DNA from: a bacterium 1XD42-54
Lineage (GTDB): Bacteria > Bacillota > Clostridia > Lachnospirales > Lachnospiraceae
Length of the DNA: 64,000 nucleotides
Assembly (NCBI GenBank): GCA_003612585.1
Contig: RAZH01000004.1
Span: forward strand, 62,001-126,000
Reading direction: 5' to 3'
The notes under the pieces are model-generated. The model was given only the letters and a program-made list of their open reading frames with translations, searched no databases and was not told where the DNA came from. Shown here piece after piece: positions 7,802 to 16,437 of the stretch (position 1 is the first letter of the stretch; each line of letters starts with the position of its first letter). A program made the position numbers and the translations under genes.

Positions 7802-8602
7802 TTATGCCTGGAATCTCTTCAATAATCCTTCCAGCAATGCCTTTGGCATTGCGATATGGAATCCTGCCGGATTCAGCATATATCCGTTGGAATCTTTAAT
7901 TAAAAGCTTGGAAAGCTCTGCGAATGGCACAGACAGAGCCTTAAAACGATTGTCCTTGTTGAACTTGGCAAGTTCTGTGGCGTCCGTAAAAATCGGCTGC
8001 ATAATCTCTTCTTTTTGATTCTTGAGAATCGGCAGCTTGTATTTTCGATTCTGAAGCTTCTCCGTATCACTCTCGGGCCCTTCAAGCAGCTCGATCGGTA
8101 CGATATAGCGACTCTTTACCAGATTGGCGGCAAATTCTTCTTCCAGCTCTTTCAGATTTTCTTTTTCTTCGTTCGGAACCGGCCGTGCTGCTTCCTGCAT
8201 AAAATACAGACCGGTAAGCTGAAGCTGTTCATTCTGAAGCGGCTGCTGTTCTTTTGGAAGCTTGGAAAAATCCGGTTTGCGGATAAGCTCAGAAAGCTCC
8301 AATGTTTCTTTACCGCCCTCTCCTACAAGTACAAGCTCGTTTACGCCAATTGTATAGAGCATGGAAAAGAATCCAAGGAAACTTGGGTTTAGGTATTTCA
8401 TTCCTTTTAACAGAACCTTTTTTTCCGTGTATGGCTTCGCAAATTCCTGAAGCTGTGCTTCATCGTCAAAAATCCATACCTGGTCATTGAAGGTCTCCGG
8501 ATCACATACTACGAGGGGCATATTTGTGTAAGCACAGTATGCGACAATCATGCTCTCTTTTTTCTGGATGCTTTTAATTAAAAATGTTTTATCCATAGCC
8601 AT
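7802..8602 (-). CDS. SseB N-terminal domain protein
   Basis: This 266-residue cytoplasmic protein has no signal peptide or membrane segment. MPLVVCDPETFNDQVWIF (29-46) followed by EFAKPYTEKKVLLKG and a second region with LLIKDSNGYMLNPAGF near the C-terminus resembles the SseB family (PF07179), first noted in E. coli for serine sensitivity but without a proven biochemical role. AGGAG precedes the start. It is the last gene before the terminator at 7744 and follows rsfS after 13 bp, so it belongs to the end of the rplU operon. Confidence 0.65.
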   Translation of the reverse strand: MAMDKTFLIKSIQKKESMIVAYCAYTNMPLVVCDPETFNDQVWIFDDEAQLQEFAKPYTEKKVLLKGMKYLNPSFLGFFSMLYTIGVNELVLVGEGGKETLELSELIRKPDFSKLPKEQQPLQNEQLQLTGLYFMQEAARPVPNEEKENLKELEEEFAANLVKSRYIVPIELLEGPESDTEKLQNRKYKLPILKNQKEEIMQPIFTDATELAKFNKDNRFKALSVPFAELSKLLIKDSNGYMLNPAGFHIAMPKALLEGLLKRFQA

Positions 8603-8615
8603 TTCTTTTCTCCTG

Positions 8616-8978
8616 TCATTCGTTTAATTCATCAATGGTGGTTTGTTTGCCGTCGCACCAGATGCGTTCCAAATCATAAAACAACCTGTTTTCCGAATCA
8701 AAAACATGCACGATAATATCGCCGAAATCCTGTAAAATCCAGTTTGCCGTGCGGTACCCTTCCGTCTGTTTTGCCGGATAACCAGCTTTGTGGAGCGCCT
8801 CATCTACATTGTCTGCAAGTGCTTGTACCTGATTACGGTTTGTTCCGGAAGCAATAATAAAATAATCCGCCAGAACAGAAACTTCCTCGATATTGATAAT
8901 TTTAATATCGACTGCTTTTTTATCCTCAAGCGCGTGGTATGCAATACGCGCCATTTTTTTGGCTTTCGAATCTGTCAT
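8616..8978 (-). CDS. rsfS: Ribosomal silencing factor RsfS
   Basis: This 120-residue protein binds ribosomal protein L14 and blocks joining of the subunits when nutrients are short. KAVDIKIINIEEVSVLADYF, IIASGTNRNQVQALAD and GYRTANWILQDFGDIIVHVF are the conserved blocks of the family (DUF143/Iojap). The start at 8978 is set by a perfect AGGAGG seven bases upstream; an extension to 9002 would overlap yqeK. Only one base separates it from the yqeK stop, the usual order in Firmicutes. Confidence 0.95.
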   Translation of the reverse strand: MTDSKAKKMARIAYHALEDKKAVDIKIINIEEVSVLADYFIIASGTNRNQVQALADNVDEALHKAGYPAKQTEGYRTANWILQDFGDIIVHVFDSENRLFYDLERIWCDGKQTTIDELNE

Positions 8979-8979
8979 G

Positions 8980-9570
8980 TTATGCCTCCTTTTTTTCGAC
9001 AAGCTCTTTATAATAATTATATGCTACAATGGTCTGATTATCAAGACAGCTTTTTTCTTTTTCGAGATACATAATGGTATCGCGCATAGTCAGATATACA
9101 GCGCGATCAATATCCCGAAATGCCAGAGAACGGATTTCAGGAAGATTGGCGGCTTTGTTCCGCATTGGCTCTATATAATCTGCAATAAAAATAATCTTTT
9201 CCAGTAGTGTCATTTCTGCTTTTCCGGTTGTGTGGAATTCAATCGCGCTGAGGATCTCCGGATCTTCTACATGATATTTTTCTCTTGCAATGTATGCACC
9301 GATACGTGCATGTAAAAGATAGGGGGATTTCTGCTCGATTTCAGAGACCGGAATGTTTTTCTGCGCACACAGCTTTAGTTTTTTTGTGTTTGGAATACAT
9401 TTTGCGCAGTCGTGGAGAAGGCCAGCCACCTGAGTGCGCTCGATATCCTCCCCATGGCACATTGCGAGTGAGGCGGCCGTGTACATCACTCCGAGCGTAT
9501 GATGAAAACGCATTTCATCAATATATTTTTTCAATTTTTTCTGCATTTTCACGAGATTATAATTGGACAT
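8980..9570 (-). CDS. yqeK: HD-domain hydrolase YqeK (Ap4A hydrolase)
   Basis: This 196-residue enzyme of the HD superfamily is known in Bacillus and relatives to split diadenosine tetraphosphate symmetrically into two ADP. Metal ligands are visible: MRFHHTLGVMYTA, the GLLHDCAK motif with the HD pair, YLLHARIGAYIA, EFHTTGKAEMTLLEKI and IFIADYIEP. Length and order (nadD-yqeK-rsfS) are typical. GAGG precedes the ATG. It is placed with nadD, hinting at nucleotide housekeeping under stress. Confidence 0.93.
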   Translation of the reverse strand: MSNYNLVKMQKKLKKYIDEMRFHHTLGVMYTAASLAMCHGEDIERTQVAGLLHDCAKCIPNTKKLKLCAQKNIPVSEIEQKSPYLLHARIGAYIAREKYHVEDPEILSAIEFHTTGKAEMTLLEKIIFIADYIEPMRNKAANLPEIRSLAFRDIDRAVYLTMRDTIMYLEKEKSCLDNQTIVAYNYYKELVEKKEA

Positions 9571-9605
9571 GATACCTCATCCTTTGCGCATAATAATTGT
9601 TGAAA

Positions 9606-10235
9606 TTATTCAGTATCCTGATAGATCTGTTTTATTTTTATATAGTCTAATACCGGATCTGGCACAAAATATCTGACAGACCGTTTCTGACGCAGGCACT
9701 CTCGAAGCTTCGTGGAGGATATATCAAGATTTGGTGTGCCAAGTAGAAAGATTCTGGAACCAAACTTTGCATGAAGCTCTTTCATTTTTTCCTGCATTTT
9801 TTCTGTTTCAAGCTGATCACGGACTGCAACTAAAAGAATACAGCTGGCACTGATGAGTTCCGGATGTTTCCAGCTGTCAAATGACATCAGGGAATCAGCA
9901 CCCATAATAAAATAGTAATCTGTATCCGGGTGCTTTTCTTTCATAAGGCGCAGCGTTTCGCAGGTGTAGGTAAAACCATTTCTGAGCATTTCCTCACAGT
10001 CCAAGGTGAAATGTGGGTTATCGCGAATTGCAAGCGCCGTCATATCCAGACGTTCCTGGTCAGAGGCGCCATCGTGTCGATGTTTTTTGTGAGGAGGATT
10101 GCCGGAAGGAAGAAAAAGCACTGACTCAAGCTGAAACTGCTCATACGCGCATTCCGCCAGAATCAGATGTCCGATATGAATTGGATCAAAGGTTCCTCCC
10201 ATAATACCGATACGGTGTCTTATTTCAGAATTCAT
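9606..10235 (-). CDS. nadD: Nicotinate-nucleotide adenylyltransferase NadD
   Basis: This 209-residue enzyme joins nicotinate mononucleotide and ATP to give deamido-NAD. The nucleotidyltransferase motif GGTFDPIHIGHL is at 14-25, PSGNPPHKK lies near 43-51, and ISSTKLRE near 173-180 is the C-terminal ISSTxxR motif. The length is normal. GAGGAAG precedes the ATG. A 54-bp gap separates it from yhbY, and it is followed by yqeK. Confidence 0.96.
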   Translation of the reverse strand: MNSEIRHRIGIMGGTFDPIHIGHLILAECAYEQFQLESVLFLPSGNPPHKKHRHDGASDQERLDMTALAIRDNPHFTLDCEEMLRNGFTYTCETLRLMKEKHPDTDYYFIMGADSLMSFDSWKHPELISASCILLVAVRDQLETEKMQEKMKELHAKFGSRIFLLGTPNLDISSTKLRECLRQKRSVRYFVPDPVLDYIKIKQIYQDTE

Positions 10236-10289
10236 GTGACTTCCTCTTACAGATTTGCTGTACGACCGGTAAATTTAGGCTGGCAGCTT

Positions 10290-10595
10290 TTATTTTTTTC
10301 CCGCTTTTGGCAACTCAATTTTTTTCTTATTCTCTTTGCCTTCTTTGTACAGAACAATTTTCTTTCCTATAACCTGAACAACCTGAGCATGAGTCCGTTC
10401 TGCCACTGTCTGGGCCAGTTCGTTCGGGTCGTCCAGACAGTTCTGAAGTACGCTGACCTTAATCAACTCCCTGGCATCCAGTGCTTCCTGTATAGCAGCT
10501 GTATTTTCAGGCGTAAGACTGGACTTTCCTATCTGAAAAATAGGGTCCATTGTCATAGCGAGACTTTTTAAATATGCGCGTTGTTTGCTTGTCAT
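10290..10595 (-). CDS. yhbY: YhbY-family ribosome assembly RNA-binding protein
   Basis: This 101-residue protein is a single CRM domain (KH-like fold), which binds pre-50S particles. MTSKQRAYLKSLAMTMDPIF, QIGKSSLTPENTAAIQEALD, RELIKVSVLQN and VQVIGKKIVLYK follow the family pattern, including the GxxG-type loop region. AAGGAGG precedes the ATG. It lies 20 bp after obgE, another large-subunit assembly factor. Confidence 0.93.
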   Translation of the reverse strand: MTSKQRAYLKSLAMTMDPIFQIGKSSLTPENTAAIQEALDARELIKVSVLQNCLDDPNELAQTVAERTHAQVVQVIGKKIVLYKEGKENKKKIELPKAGKK

Positions 10596-10615
10596 GATAT
10601 CCTCCTTCGCGCTTT

Positions 10616-11908
10616 CTACTCTTTATAATAATCAAATTGAAGTCCATACATTTTTACAGTATCTCCGTCCTCGATGCCGAGCATTTCTAACTGTTCCAGA
10701 ATTCCAAGGTCTTTGAGGAAGTTCTGGAAAAACCGGAATCCCTTTTCTGACTCAAGATTTGTATATCCGAGCATCTTTTCAATCCGCGGCCCTTCCACGA
10801 TATAAACACGCGCTTCCTCCTCGGATTTTTGTACAGTAAACGGCAGATTTTCTCCGACGAGTTGTACTTCGGGATCGTATTCCTGCTCAAATACAATCCT
10901 CTCCTGTGGAAGCTCACGAAGCATTTGCTGTACATGGTATAACAGCTCTTTCAGGCCCTGGCCACTGACCGCCGAAATGGCGAATACCGGAATTCCCTGC
11001 GGTTCAAACACTTCCCGCAGCCGCTGTACCGGATCTTCCTCTTCGCTGTAAATGGCGTCAATTTTGTTGGCGGCGATCACCTGAGGCCGCTTGGCGAGTT
11101 CTTCTTTGTAGGCTTCCAGTTCTGCATTGATTTTTAAGATATCATCAACCGGATCGCGTCCTTCCACGGAAGCTGCATCTACCATATGAATCATGACACG
11201 CGTCCGTTCAATATGCCTCAGAAATTCATGGCCAAGCCCGACACCTTCGGAAGCTCCTTCGATCAATCCCGGAATATCCGCAATCACAAAACCGCCGCCA
11301 TCCAGATCGACAACACCGAGGTTCGGCGAAAGTGTCGTAAAGTGATAATTGGCAATCTTGGGAGTTGCGTTCGTAACTCTCGATAGAAGTGTGGATTTTC
11401 CAACATTCGGAAAACCGACAAGGCCGACATCTGCAATCACTTTCAATTCAAGAAAAACTTCCAGCTCTTTGGATTCCTGGCCCGGCTGTGCATATTTGGG
11501 TGCCTGCATGGTGGAGGTTGCGTAATGCATGTTTCCGTTTCCACCACGGCCGCCTGTCAAAATGATCTGGCGTCTGTTTTCTCCGGACATGTCGGCAATC
11601 ACCTGACCGCTTTGCGCTTCTTTGATTACCGTACCTTCCGGCACTTTCAAAATGATATCTGAGCCATTTTTGCCGTGGCATCTGCGTTTGCCGCCCTCCT
11701 GGCCATCCTGTGCCGAAAATTTTCTGCGGTGTCGGAAATCAACGAGTGTATTCAAACCATCATCCACTTCAAAAATAACGTCTCCGCCTTTTCCTCCGTC
11801 ACCGCCATCCGGGCCGCCATCCGGCACGAAAAGCTCTCTGCGGAAGCTGACATGCCCGTCTCCGCCCTTTCCGGAACGTATGATAATGCGCGCTCTGTCT
11901 GCAAACAT
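10616..11908 (-). CDS. obgE: GTPase ObgE, 50S assembly and stress factor
   Basis: This 430-residue protein has the glycine-rich Obg fold (GKGGDGHVSFRRE, GGPDGGDGGKGGDVIF), a GTPase domain with the P-loop GFPNVGKST, G3 DIPG and G4 NKID, and a C-terminal OCT domain. It assists 50S assembly and links GTP and ppGpp levels to growth and sporulation. The start at 11908 (AGGTGAC upstream) gives the canonical MFADRARI N-terminus; the frame to 11986 overlaps an intergenic hairpin. rpmA-obgE order is conserved across bacteria. Confidence 0.97.
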   Translation of the reverse strand: MFADRARIIIRSGKGGDGHVSFRRELFVPDGGPDGGDGGKGGDVIFEVDDGLNTLVDFRHRRKFSAQDGQEGGKRRCHGKNGSDIILKVPEGTVIKEAQSGQVIADMSGENRRQIILTGGRGGNGNMHYATSTMQAPKYAQPGQESKELEVFLELKVIADVGLVGFPNVGKSTLLSRVTNATPKIANYHFTTLSPNLGVVDLDGGGFVIADIPGLIEGASEGVGLGHEFLRHIERTRVMIHMVDAASVEGRDPVDDILKINAELEAYKEELAKRPQVIAANKIDAIYSEEEDPVQRLREVFEPQGIPVFAISAVSGQGLKELLYHVQQMLRELPQERIVFEQEYDPEVQLVGENLPFTVQKSEEEARVYIVEGPRIEKMLGYTNLESEKGFRFFQNFLKDLGILEQLEMLGIEDGDTVKMYGLQFDYYKE

Positions 11909-11970
11909 CGTGTCACCTGCTTTCTGGTAAAGATTTACTCCTTTATTTTTAGTACTTTCTGATAAAGCGA

Positions 11971-12001
11971 AGGCTTCAAACCACATGCGGATTTGAAGCC
12001 T
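11971..12001. promoter_or_regulatory. Hairpin between rpmA and obgE
   Basis: AGGCTTCAAA and TTTGAAGCCT form a perfect 10-bp stem with an 11-nt loop, beginning 8 bp after the rpmA stop on the minus strand. Only a broken T-rich stretch follows, which suits partial termination or mRNA processing that keeps obgE below the ribosomal proteins. Confidence 0.5.
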
Positions 12002-12008
12002 GCGAAAA

Positions 12009-12296
12009 TTATTCTGCTGCTACCGGATGTACAGAAACCTGTTTTCTGTCTCTTCCTTTTCTTTCAAATCGAACAACGCCGTCTACTGTAGCAAATAAAG
12101 TATCATCACCGCCACGTCCGACATTCAGACCCGGATGGATCTTTGTTCCGCGCTGTCTGTAAAGAATATTTCCAGCTTTTACGAACTGTCCGTCTGCTCT
12201 CTTTGCTCCAAGTCTCTTGGATTCGGAATCTCTGCCGTTCTTAGTAGAACCAACTCCCTTTTTATGAGCGAAGAACTGAAGGTTCATCTTTAACAT
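12009..12296 (-). CDS. rpmA: Ribosomal protein L27 with cleavable N-terminal extension
   Basis: This 95-residue L27 lies at the peptidyl-transferase centre of the 50S subunit. The first nine residues, MLKMNLQFF, precede [19 protein letters not shown], the usual mature N-terminus; in Firmicutes this extension is removed by the cysteine protease Prp, whose gene is directly upstream. [20 protein letters not shown] is the family core. The start lies 2 bp after the prp stop. Confidence 0.98.
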   Translation of the reverse strand: MLKMNLQFFAHKKGVGSTKNGRDSESKRLGAKRADGQFVKAGNILYRQRGTKIHPGLNVGRGGDDTLFATVDGVVRFERKGRDRKQVSVHPVAAE

Positions 12297-12298
12297 AG

Positions 12299-12628
12299 TT
12301 ACACCTCCTCAACTCTTAAGGTAATATATTCATTTCCGTAATCAGCCTCAATGTTCCTGATTCCAAGAACAAGGCTGTCCATCAGCAGGGATACTTTTTC
12401 GCCCGGCTCTTCCGGAAAATAAATCCGGAGAAAGCCGCCGTCCTCTGCCTGCTCCAGCTCGTACGCATCTTCGGTAAAACACGAAATGGAATTTACCGCA
12501 TTAATGGTAAGAGCAGAAACCGCAGCACAGATAATATCATCTTCATCCATCGCTGCATATCCGGCATGACCGGCACTCTCAAAACCCCTGTACTGATCTC
12601 TGGATTTCCACACTGTGAATTGAATCAT
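12299..12628 (-). CDS. prp: Ribosomal-processing cysteine protease Prp
   Basis: This 109-residue protease removes the N-terminal extension of L27. The catalytic pair is visible as His21 in SAGHAGYA and Cys34 in [11 protein letters not shown]. The length is normal. It sits between rplU and rpmA, the standard Firmicutes order, and the extension on the adjacent L27 agrees with an active enzyme. The ribosome-binding site is weak, which fits low expression relative to the ribosomal proteins. Confidence 0.95.
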   Translation of the reverse strand: MIQFTVWKSRDQYRGFESAGHAGYAAMDEDDIICAAVSALTINAVNSISCFTEDAYELEQAEDGGFLRIYFPEEPGEKVSLLMDSLVLGIRNIEADYGNEYITLRVEEV

Positions 12629-12677
12629 GTCAATTAGCTCTTTTCAATCAAAAATTAATCATTTAAGCATTAATTTT

Positions 12678-12983
12678 TTAAGCATTGATCTTTTCAATTT
12701 TAACCTGTGTGTACTGCTGTCTGTGACCGTTTTTCTTGTGGTAACCGGTTTTTCTCTTATACTTGTAAACGATGACTTTCTTCGCTTTGTCATTCTTGAC
12801 AACGGTTGCGGTAACGGTTGCGGCTGCAACATCTGCGCCAACCTTCAGTGCGTCATCTTTTACTGCAAGTACCTGGTCAAAAGTAACAGTTTCACCAGCT
12901 TCAACACCCAGCTTTTCTACGTTAACGATATCGCCTTCGGCTACTTTGTACTGTTTACCACCTGTTGCAATAATTGCGTACAT
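12678..12983 (-). CDS. rplU: Ribosomal protein L21
   Basis: This 101-residue 50S protein starts [18 protein letters not shown] at 12983, with AGGAGG seven to eight bases upstream. [20 protein letters not shown] is the conserved C-terminal block. The open frame to 13073 covers the leader and is not coding. It is the first gene of a nine-gene operon that runs to sseB. Confidence 0.98.
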   Translation of the reverse strand: MYAIIATGGKQYKVAEGDIVNVEKLGVEAGETVTFDQVLAVKDDALKVGADVAAATVTATVVKNDKAKKVIVYKYKRKTGYHKKNGHRQQYTQVKIEKINA

Positions 12984-13057
12984 ATGGCACCTCCTGTTTA
13001 TCATTACTCGCCAAATTCGGTGGTCCGAGGACACTTGTACCTCTTTGTGCGGCATAC
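12984..13057 (-). promoter_or_regulatory. Probable L21 autoregulatory leader
   Basis: The leader from the predicted start near 13057 to rplU is about 74 nt, contains pairing segments such as GTGTCCTCGGACCACC, and stands where Firmicutes carry the L21 leader element. I match it by position and general look, not by a covariance model. Confidence 0.45.
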
Positions 13058-13063
13058 TTAAAT

Positions 13064-13092
13064 AAAATAGCATATATTGTAGGCAGAGTCAA
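13064..13092 (-). promoter_or_regulatory. Promoter of the rplU operon
   Basis: TTGACT (13087-13092) and TATTTT (13064-13069) stand 17 bp apart on the minus strand, just after the end of the bile salt hydrolase-type gene. Confidence 0.7.
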
Positions 13093-13120
13093 TGTTTTTT
13101 CAAAGAAACAACAGGATTTT

Positions 13121-14098
13121 TTAATTTCTCCATGCAATCTGCTGCGTTTTTTCCAGAGGATATTCGAGAAGGCAGCTCTGATCAAGGTCAACCCAACGCA
13201 GACATACTGCATTGATTTGATTGTTATAGTATGTTTTGTAGTAATTGATGCCTTCATCACAATCCATACAGCAGGAATAAGTTGTTGTAAGACATTTTTT
13301 GTCCTGATTATAAACACTGCCCCGCACCATAGATACATTGTCTAAAATATGAAAAAATTGTGCGACACTGCTCTCTTCATCACTTTCACAGGAAGAATTC
13401 ATTTTCAGAAAGGCCGCTTTGACAAAACGGGAAGCCGGAGAAAAGTCTCCAGGCAGACCGATTCCACCAAACCCCTGTCCAAACGGGCACAAATCGAGTG
13501 CAGTACTGAAACAATTTTCCGGATATCCGGAGCTGATGGCAAGATATTGACGGAGATTGAGCATTTGAAAACCGAAAGGCGGATTATTTGTCATAACGCC
13601 GACCGGGTTTTCATAAACCTGCATCCCATCCTTGGTACATTCCAATACAATAGAATCGTTCCGGTCTGCGATATGCCAGTGCAGCGGTGACAGGGGAATA
13701 TCTTCCCGAAACGGTATGTCAATCAGATGCATCTCTTTGATTTGTTCGCGAATTTCAGCTACACTGCTGCAACGCCCGAGCAGCCAGGGGGCCAGCTCAA
13801 ATGGAGAAATATTATTTTTAAAAGGTTCTTCTTTTTTCGGATAGTAAGCATTGTCTGGAAAGTTCAAACCTGCAATACAGACGCCCTTTTCATTCATGGC
13901 ATCTGCGTATAAAGGATAACCGTCAATAACAGAAGCCATACCAATCATTGCATAATGACTGTGCAGAACACCTGCTTTGCGAAAGACAAACGGAAAATGT
14001 CGCGGCGTAATGACAACCCGTTCATTAAATGAATATTCGAGATCAAGATTTCGGCCAAAATAGAAATGTCCTGTTTGCAATGTAAGACTTGTACACAT
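13121..14098 (-). CDS. Choloylglycine hydrolase family (bile salt hydrolase / penicillin V acylase)
   Basis: This 325-residue N-terminal nucleophile hydrolase begins MCTSLTL, so Cys2 becomes the catalytic residue after methionine removal. Family residues are visible: FGRNLDLEY (Arg16, Asp19), the asparagine of AGLNFPDN, the Asn pair of MTNNPPF and the arginine of SRFVKAAF. Bile salt deconjugation in the cytoplasm is likely for a gut organism, but amidase substrates cannot be told from sequence alone. The start at 14098 has AGGAGG six bases upstream; the frame to 14251 would put 51 residues before the cysteine and block activation. No signal peptide is present. Confidence 0.9.
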   Translation of the reverse strand: MCTSLTLQTGHFYFGRNLDLEYSFNERVVITPRHFPFVFRKAGVLHSHYAMIGMASVIDGYPLYADAMNEKGVCIAGLNFPDNAYYPKKEEPFKNNISPFELAPWLLGRCSSVAEIREQIKEMHLIDIPFREDIPLSPLHWHIADRNDSIVLECTKDGMQVYENPVGVMTNNPPFGFQMLNLRQYLAISSGYPENCFSTALDLCPFGQGFGGIGLPGDFSPASRFVKAAFLKMNSSCESDEESSVAQFFHILDNVSMVRGSVYNQDKKCLTTTYSCCMDCDEGINYYKTYYNNQINAVCLRWVDLDQSCLLEYPLEKTQQIAWRN

Positions 14099-14236
14099 AA
14101 AATACCTCCTGTAAATGCTATGTACGGCAGATGGCGTTTCAACGCACCACAACTTCGGTATTTTTTCCCTGTCTGAAACAGAATTTTTTCCTACTGGTAT
14201 CAGTATATGCAAAATCAGTAAAATAATTAATAAAAT

Positions 14237-14273
14237 ATGAAGATATCGCACAAATGGATTCGGATATCTTCAT
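14237..14273. terminator. Terminator after the RNase G gene
   Basis: ATGAAGATATC and GATATCTTCAT form a perfect 11-bp stem, followed on the minus strand by ATTTTATT. It closes the transcript that includes the RNase G gene. Confidence 0.75.
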
Positions 14274-14281
14274 AAAAATTT

Positions 14282-15592
14282 CTATTTTGGAACCGCACAT
14301 TCACGGCAACACTGTGCCAGAGATTTTTCTTTTTTCTTCCGTGTAATTTCTACCAGGGACAGTTTTGTCATATCGACAAGACAGGCTGGAATCGGATCTT
14401 TTCTGAGTTCATTTTCCAGCAGAGAAAGAAGCGTCTTTTTAGAAGTCTCTTCTTTCATATTAATAAAATCAATAATTATAATTCCGCTGATATTTCGCAG
14501 TCGGAGCTGTCGTGCAATTTCTATGGCTGCCTGAAGATTGATTTTTAAAAAAGCATCCTCTGTTTTTTTCCCGCCCTCAAATTTCCCCGTATTCACGTCA
14601 ATTACGGTCAAAGCCTCGGTTGGCTGAATCACAAGATATCCGCCACTGTCCAGCCAGACTTTTTCGCGCAGTGCCTGCTCCAGGCGGTGTTCGAGCGAAT
14701 ACAGTTTCTGCATCGGAAGCATGCGGTCCTCATACCGTACCAGTCTGCCCAAATCCCCTGGCTGATGGTGGGTGAGATATTCACTGATTTCCGAATACAG
14801 CTTTTCATTGTCTGTCAGAATCTGCTCTGCATCAGAATCGTAGAGATCAGCCAGTCTGGAAAGGTAGGAAGGAGGTGTACTGGAGAGACAGGAAAAACAA
14901 GTGCGAAATTTTGCCTGAGACAGGAGTGTTTCATAACGCTCCCGCAAAGCTGTAAGTTCTGCCACAATTTCCCGTTCAGAGGCGGAACCTGCATTCGTCC
15001 GGACAAGCCAACCGAATGGTCTGCGCTGGTGTTCTGAATTTTCCAGCTCAGAATGTTGCGATGTGCCACTGTGTTCCAGCTCGGAATATGGTGATCCGTC
15101 ATCGTACCCTGCTCCTTGAAGATGCAAGACGGTTTTGTTGTTTTCCCAGTATTCCACGAAATTCCGAAGCTGTTCCCTGCGCTCTCCCGGCAGCTTTGCC
15201 GATACGGATATTGCCGTATTCCCGGTAGTCAGAAGTACATATTTTCCATGGAACGTCAGATTGGTTGATACGGACGGATACTTTGTCTTAATTCCTTCAC
15301 GGGATACCTGAACCAAAAGCTCATCTCCGGCCTGTGGCAGACGGGAGGCTCCTTTTTTTGTATAAATGGGAGATTGCATATCCTTGAGCGCCAGATGACA
15401 AACCTGCCCTGGTGCAATTTCAATGAAAACTGCCCCGATATTTTTTGCTATATTTTTGATTCTCCCGATATAAATATTGCCGAGAAGCCCAGCCGTTGCA
15501 TCCGGGTCACAGTGGATTTCAACTGTTTTTTGGCCATGCAGCAAAAATGAAAATACGCCGCCCTGCATCCGGGTAATCAGATACTGTTTCAT
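14282..15592 (-). CDS. rng: Ribonuclease E/G family endoribonuclease
   Basis: This 436-residue protein cleaves single-stranded RNA in rRNA maturation and mRNA decay. An S1-like region begins at GLLGNIYIGRIKNI, and the DNase I-like catalytic core carries VIDVNTGKFEGG and IIIIDFINM, the two metal-binding aspartate motifs. An insert with SELEHSG and HSELENSEHQ is low-complexity. The C-terminus ends soon after LVEITRKKKEKSL with a few cysteines (QCCREC), so it is a short RNase G type. The start at 15592 is preferred because GGAG lies nine bases upstream; 15607 is possible. Confidence 0.9.
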   Translation of the reverse strand: MKQYLITRMQGGVFSFLLHGQKTVEIHCDPDATAGLLGNIYIGRIKNIAKNIGAVFIEIAPGQVCHLALKDMQSPIYTKKGASRLPQAGDELLVQVSREGIKTKYPSVSTNLTFHGKYVLLTTGNTAISVSAKLPGERREQLRNFVEYWENNKTVLHLQGAGYDDGSPYSELEHSGTSQHSELENSEHQRRPFGWLVRTNAGSASEREIVAELTALRERYETLLSQAKFRTCFSCLSSTPPSYLSRLADLYDSDAEQILTDNEKLYSEISEYLTHHQPGDLGRLVRYEDRMLPMQKLYSLEHRLEQALREKVWLDSGGYLVIQPTEALTVIDVNTGKFEGGKKTEDAFLKINLQAAIEIARQLRLRNISGIIIIDFINMKEETSKKTLLSLLENELRKDPIPACLVDMTKLSLVEITRKKKEKSLAQCCRECAVPK

Positions 15593-15658
15593 ATATTTTT
15601 TCTCCATTTTATGGTAAATTGTACGACGTTGCCAGACGACGGAATTTCCTGGTTCTCA

Positions 15659-16366
15659 TTATTTGATTTCTGTTCCAAGCGCACCAAGCGCTGTCAGTTT
15701 TGGTCTTCCCTCCGGGCCAATATCTGCATATACTTCGCATCGGTGAATTTCGTATGCGAACGGTTCAGGAACGATGCCAAGCGTTTGCAGATAGGTATCC
15801 ATGACCAGCTCCGGCTTCAGGTTTGCAGTGCTGCCAGAAGCAAGCTTCATAAACACAGTTCCGCTATTTACCGACATCTGATAAATCATAGGCCGAATGT
15901 CCACTTCTTTTTCAGATTTTTTTGTTTTTTTCATCACTAAAATAGATTTTTGAGCAAAAAAATGCGAGATATCAGACTGCCAGTCCATGCGAGGCTCATG
16001 CCCCTTTCGGAAACGCAGTTCATAGTCAGCCGCTGCCACCAGTGTCATGGCTTTGCTGGCTTTTCCTTCCGGTATCTGGTAAAAGCCGGTTACACGGATT
16101 CCTTCTACACCGACGCGGTTCAATGCGTCGATCGCTTCTGAGGAAGAAATCGGCGTTTTGATTTCAATATCCATATATTCGCCGTCGCTTGTCAAACCGA
16201 CTCCCAAAGGCGAAGCAAATGACATGACCATATGGGGGCTAAGTCCTTCCGTATATACAATGTCAATTCCGGCCCTTCGGATTGCTTTCTGAAAATAACG
16301 CATAACGTCCAGATGACCGATGAATTTCATAATGCCATATTTTGAAAATTTAATTCTTACTTTCAT
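15659..16366 (-). CDS. TIGR03936-type radical SAM-associated protein (DUF2344)
   Basis: This 235-residue protein starts MKVRIKFSKYG at 16366 and has IGHLDVMRYFQKAIRRAG, YTEGLSPHMVMSFASPLGVG and GEYMDIEI, the pattern of DUF2344. In clostridia it regularly follows the B12-binding-type radical SAM gene, as here, and in some bacteria the two are fused. The role is unproven; RNA modification has been suggested by neighbourhood with RNase G and ribosomal genes. The frame to 16561 overlaps the upstream gene and is not needed. Confidence 0.85.
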   Translation of the reverse strand: MKVRIKFSKYGIMKFIGHLDVMRYFQKAIRRAGIDIVYTEGLSPHMVMSFASPLGVGLTSDGEYMDIEIKTPISSSEAIDALNRVGVEGIRVTGFYQIPEGKASKAMTLVAAADYELRFRKGHEPRMDWQSDISHFFAQKSILVMKKTKKSEKEVDIRPMIYQMSVNSGTVFMKLASGSTANLKPELVMDTYLQTLGIVPEPFAYEIHRCEVYADIGPEGRPKLTALGALGTEIK

Positions 16367-16437
16367 CTCAGAGTTCCCTTTCCAAGGATTTTCTGTTCCG
16401 TTTTTTAGATCGCAGAAGTGTGCAAAATATATTTTTA

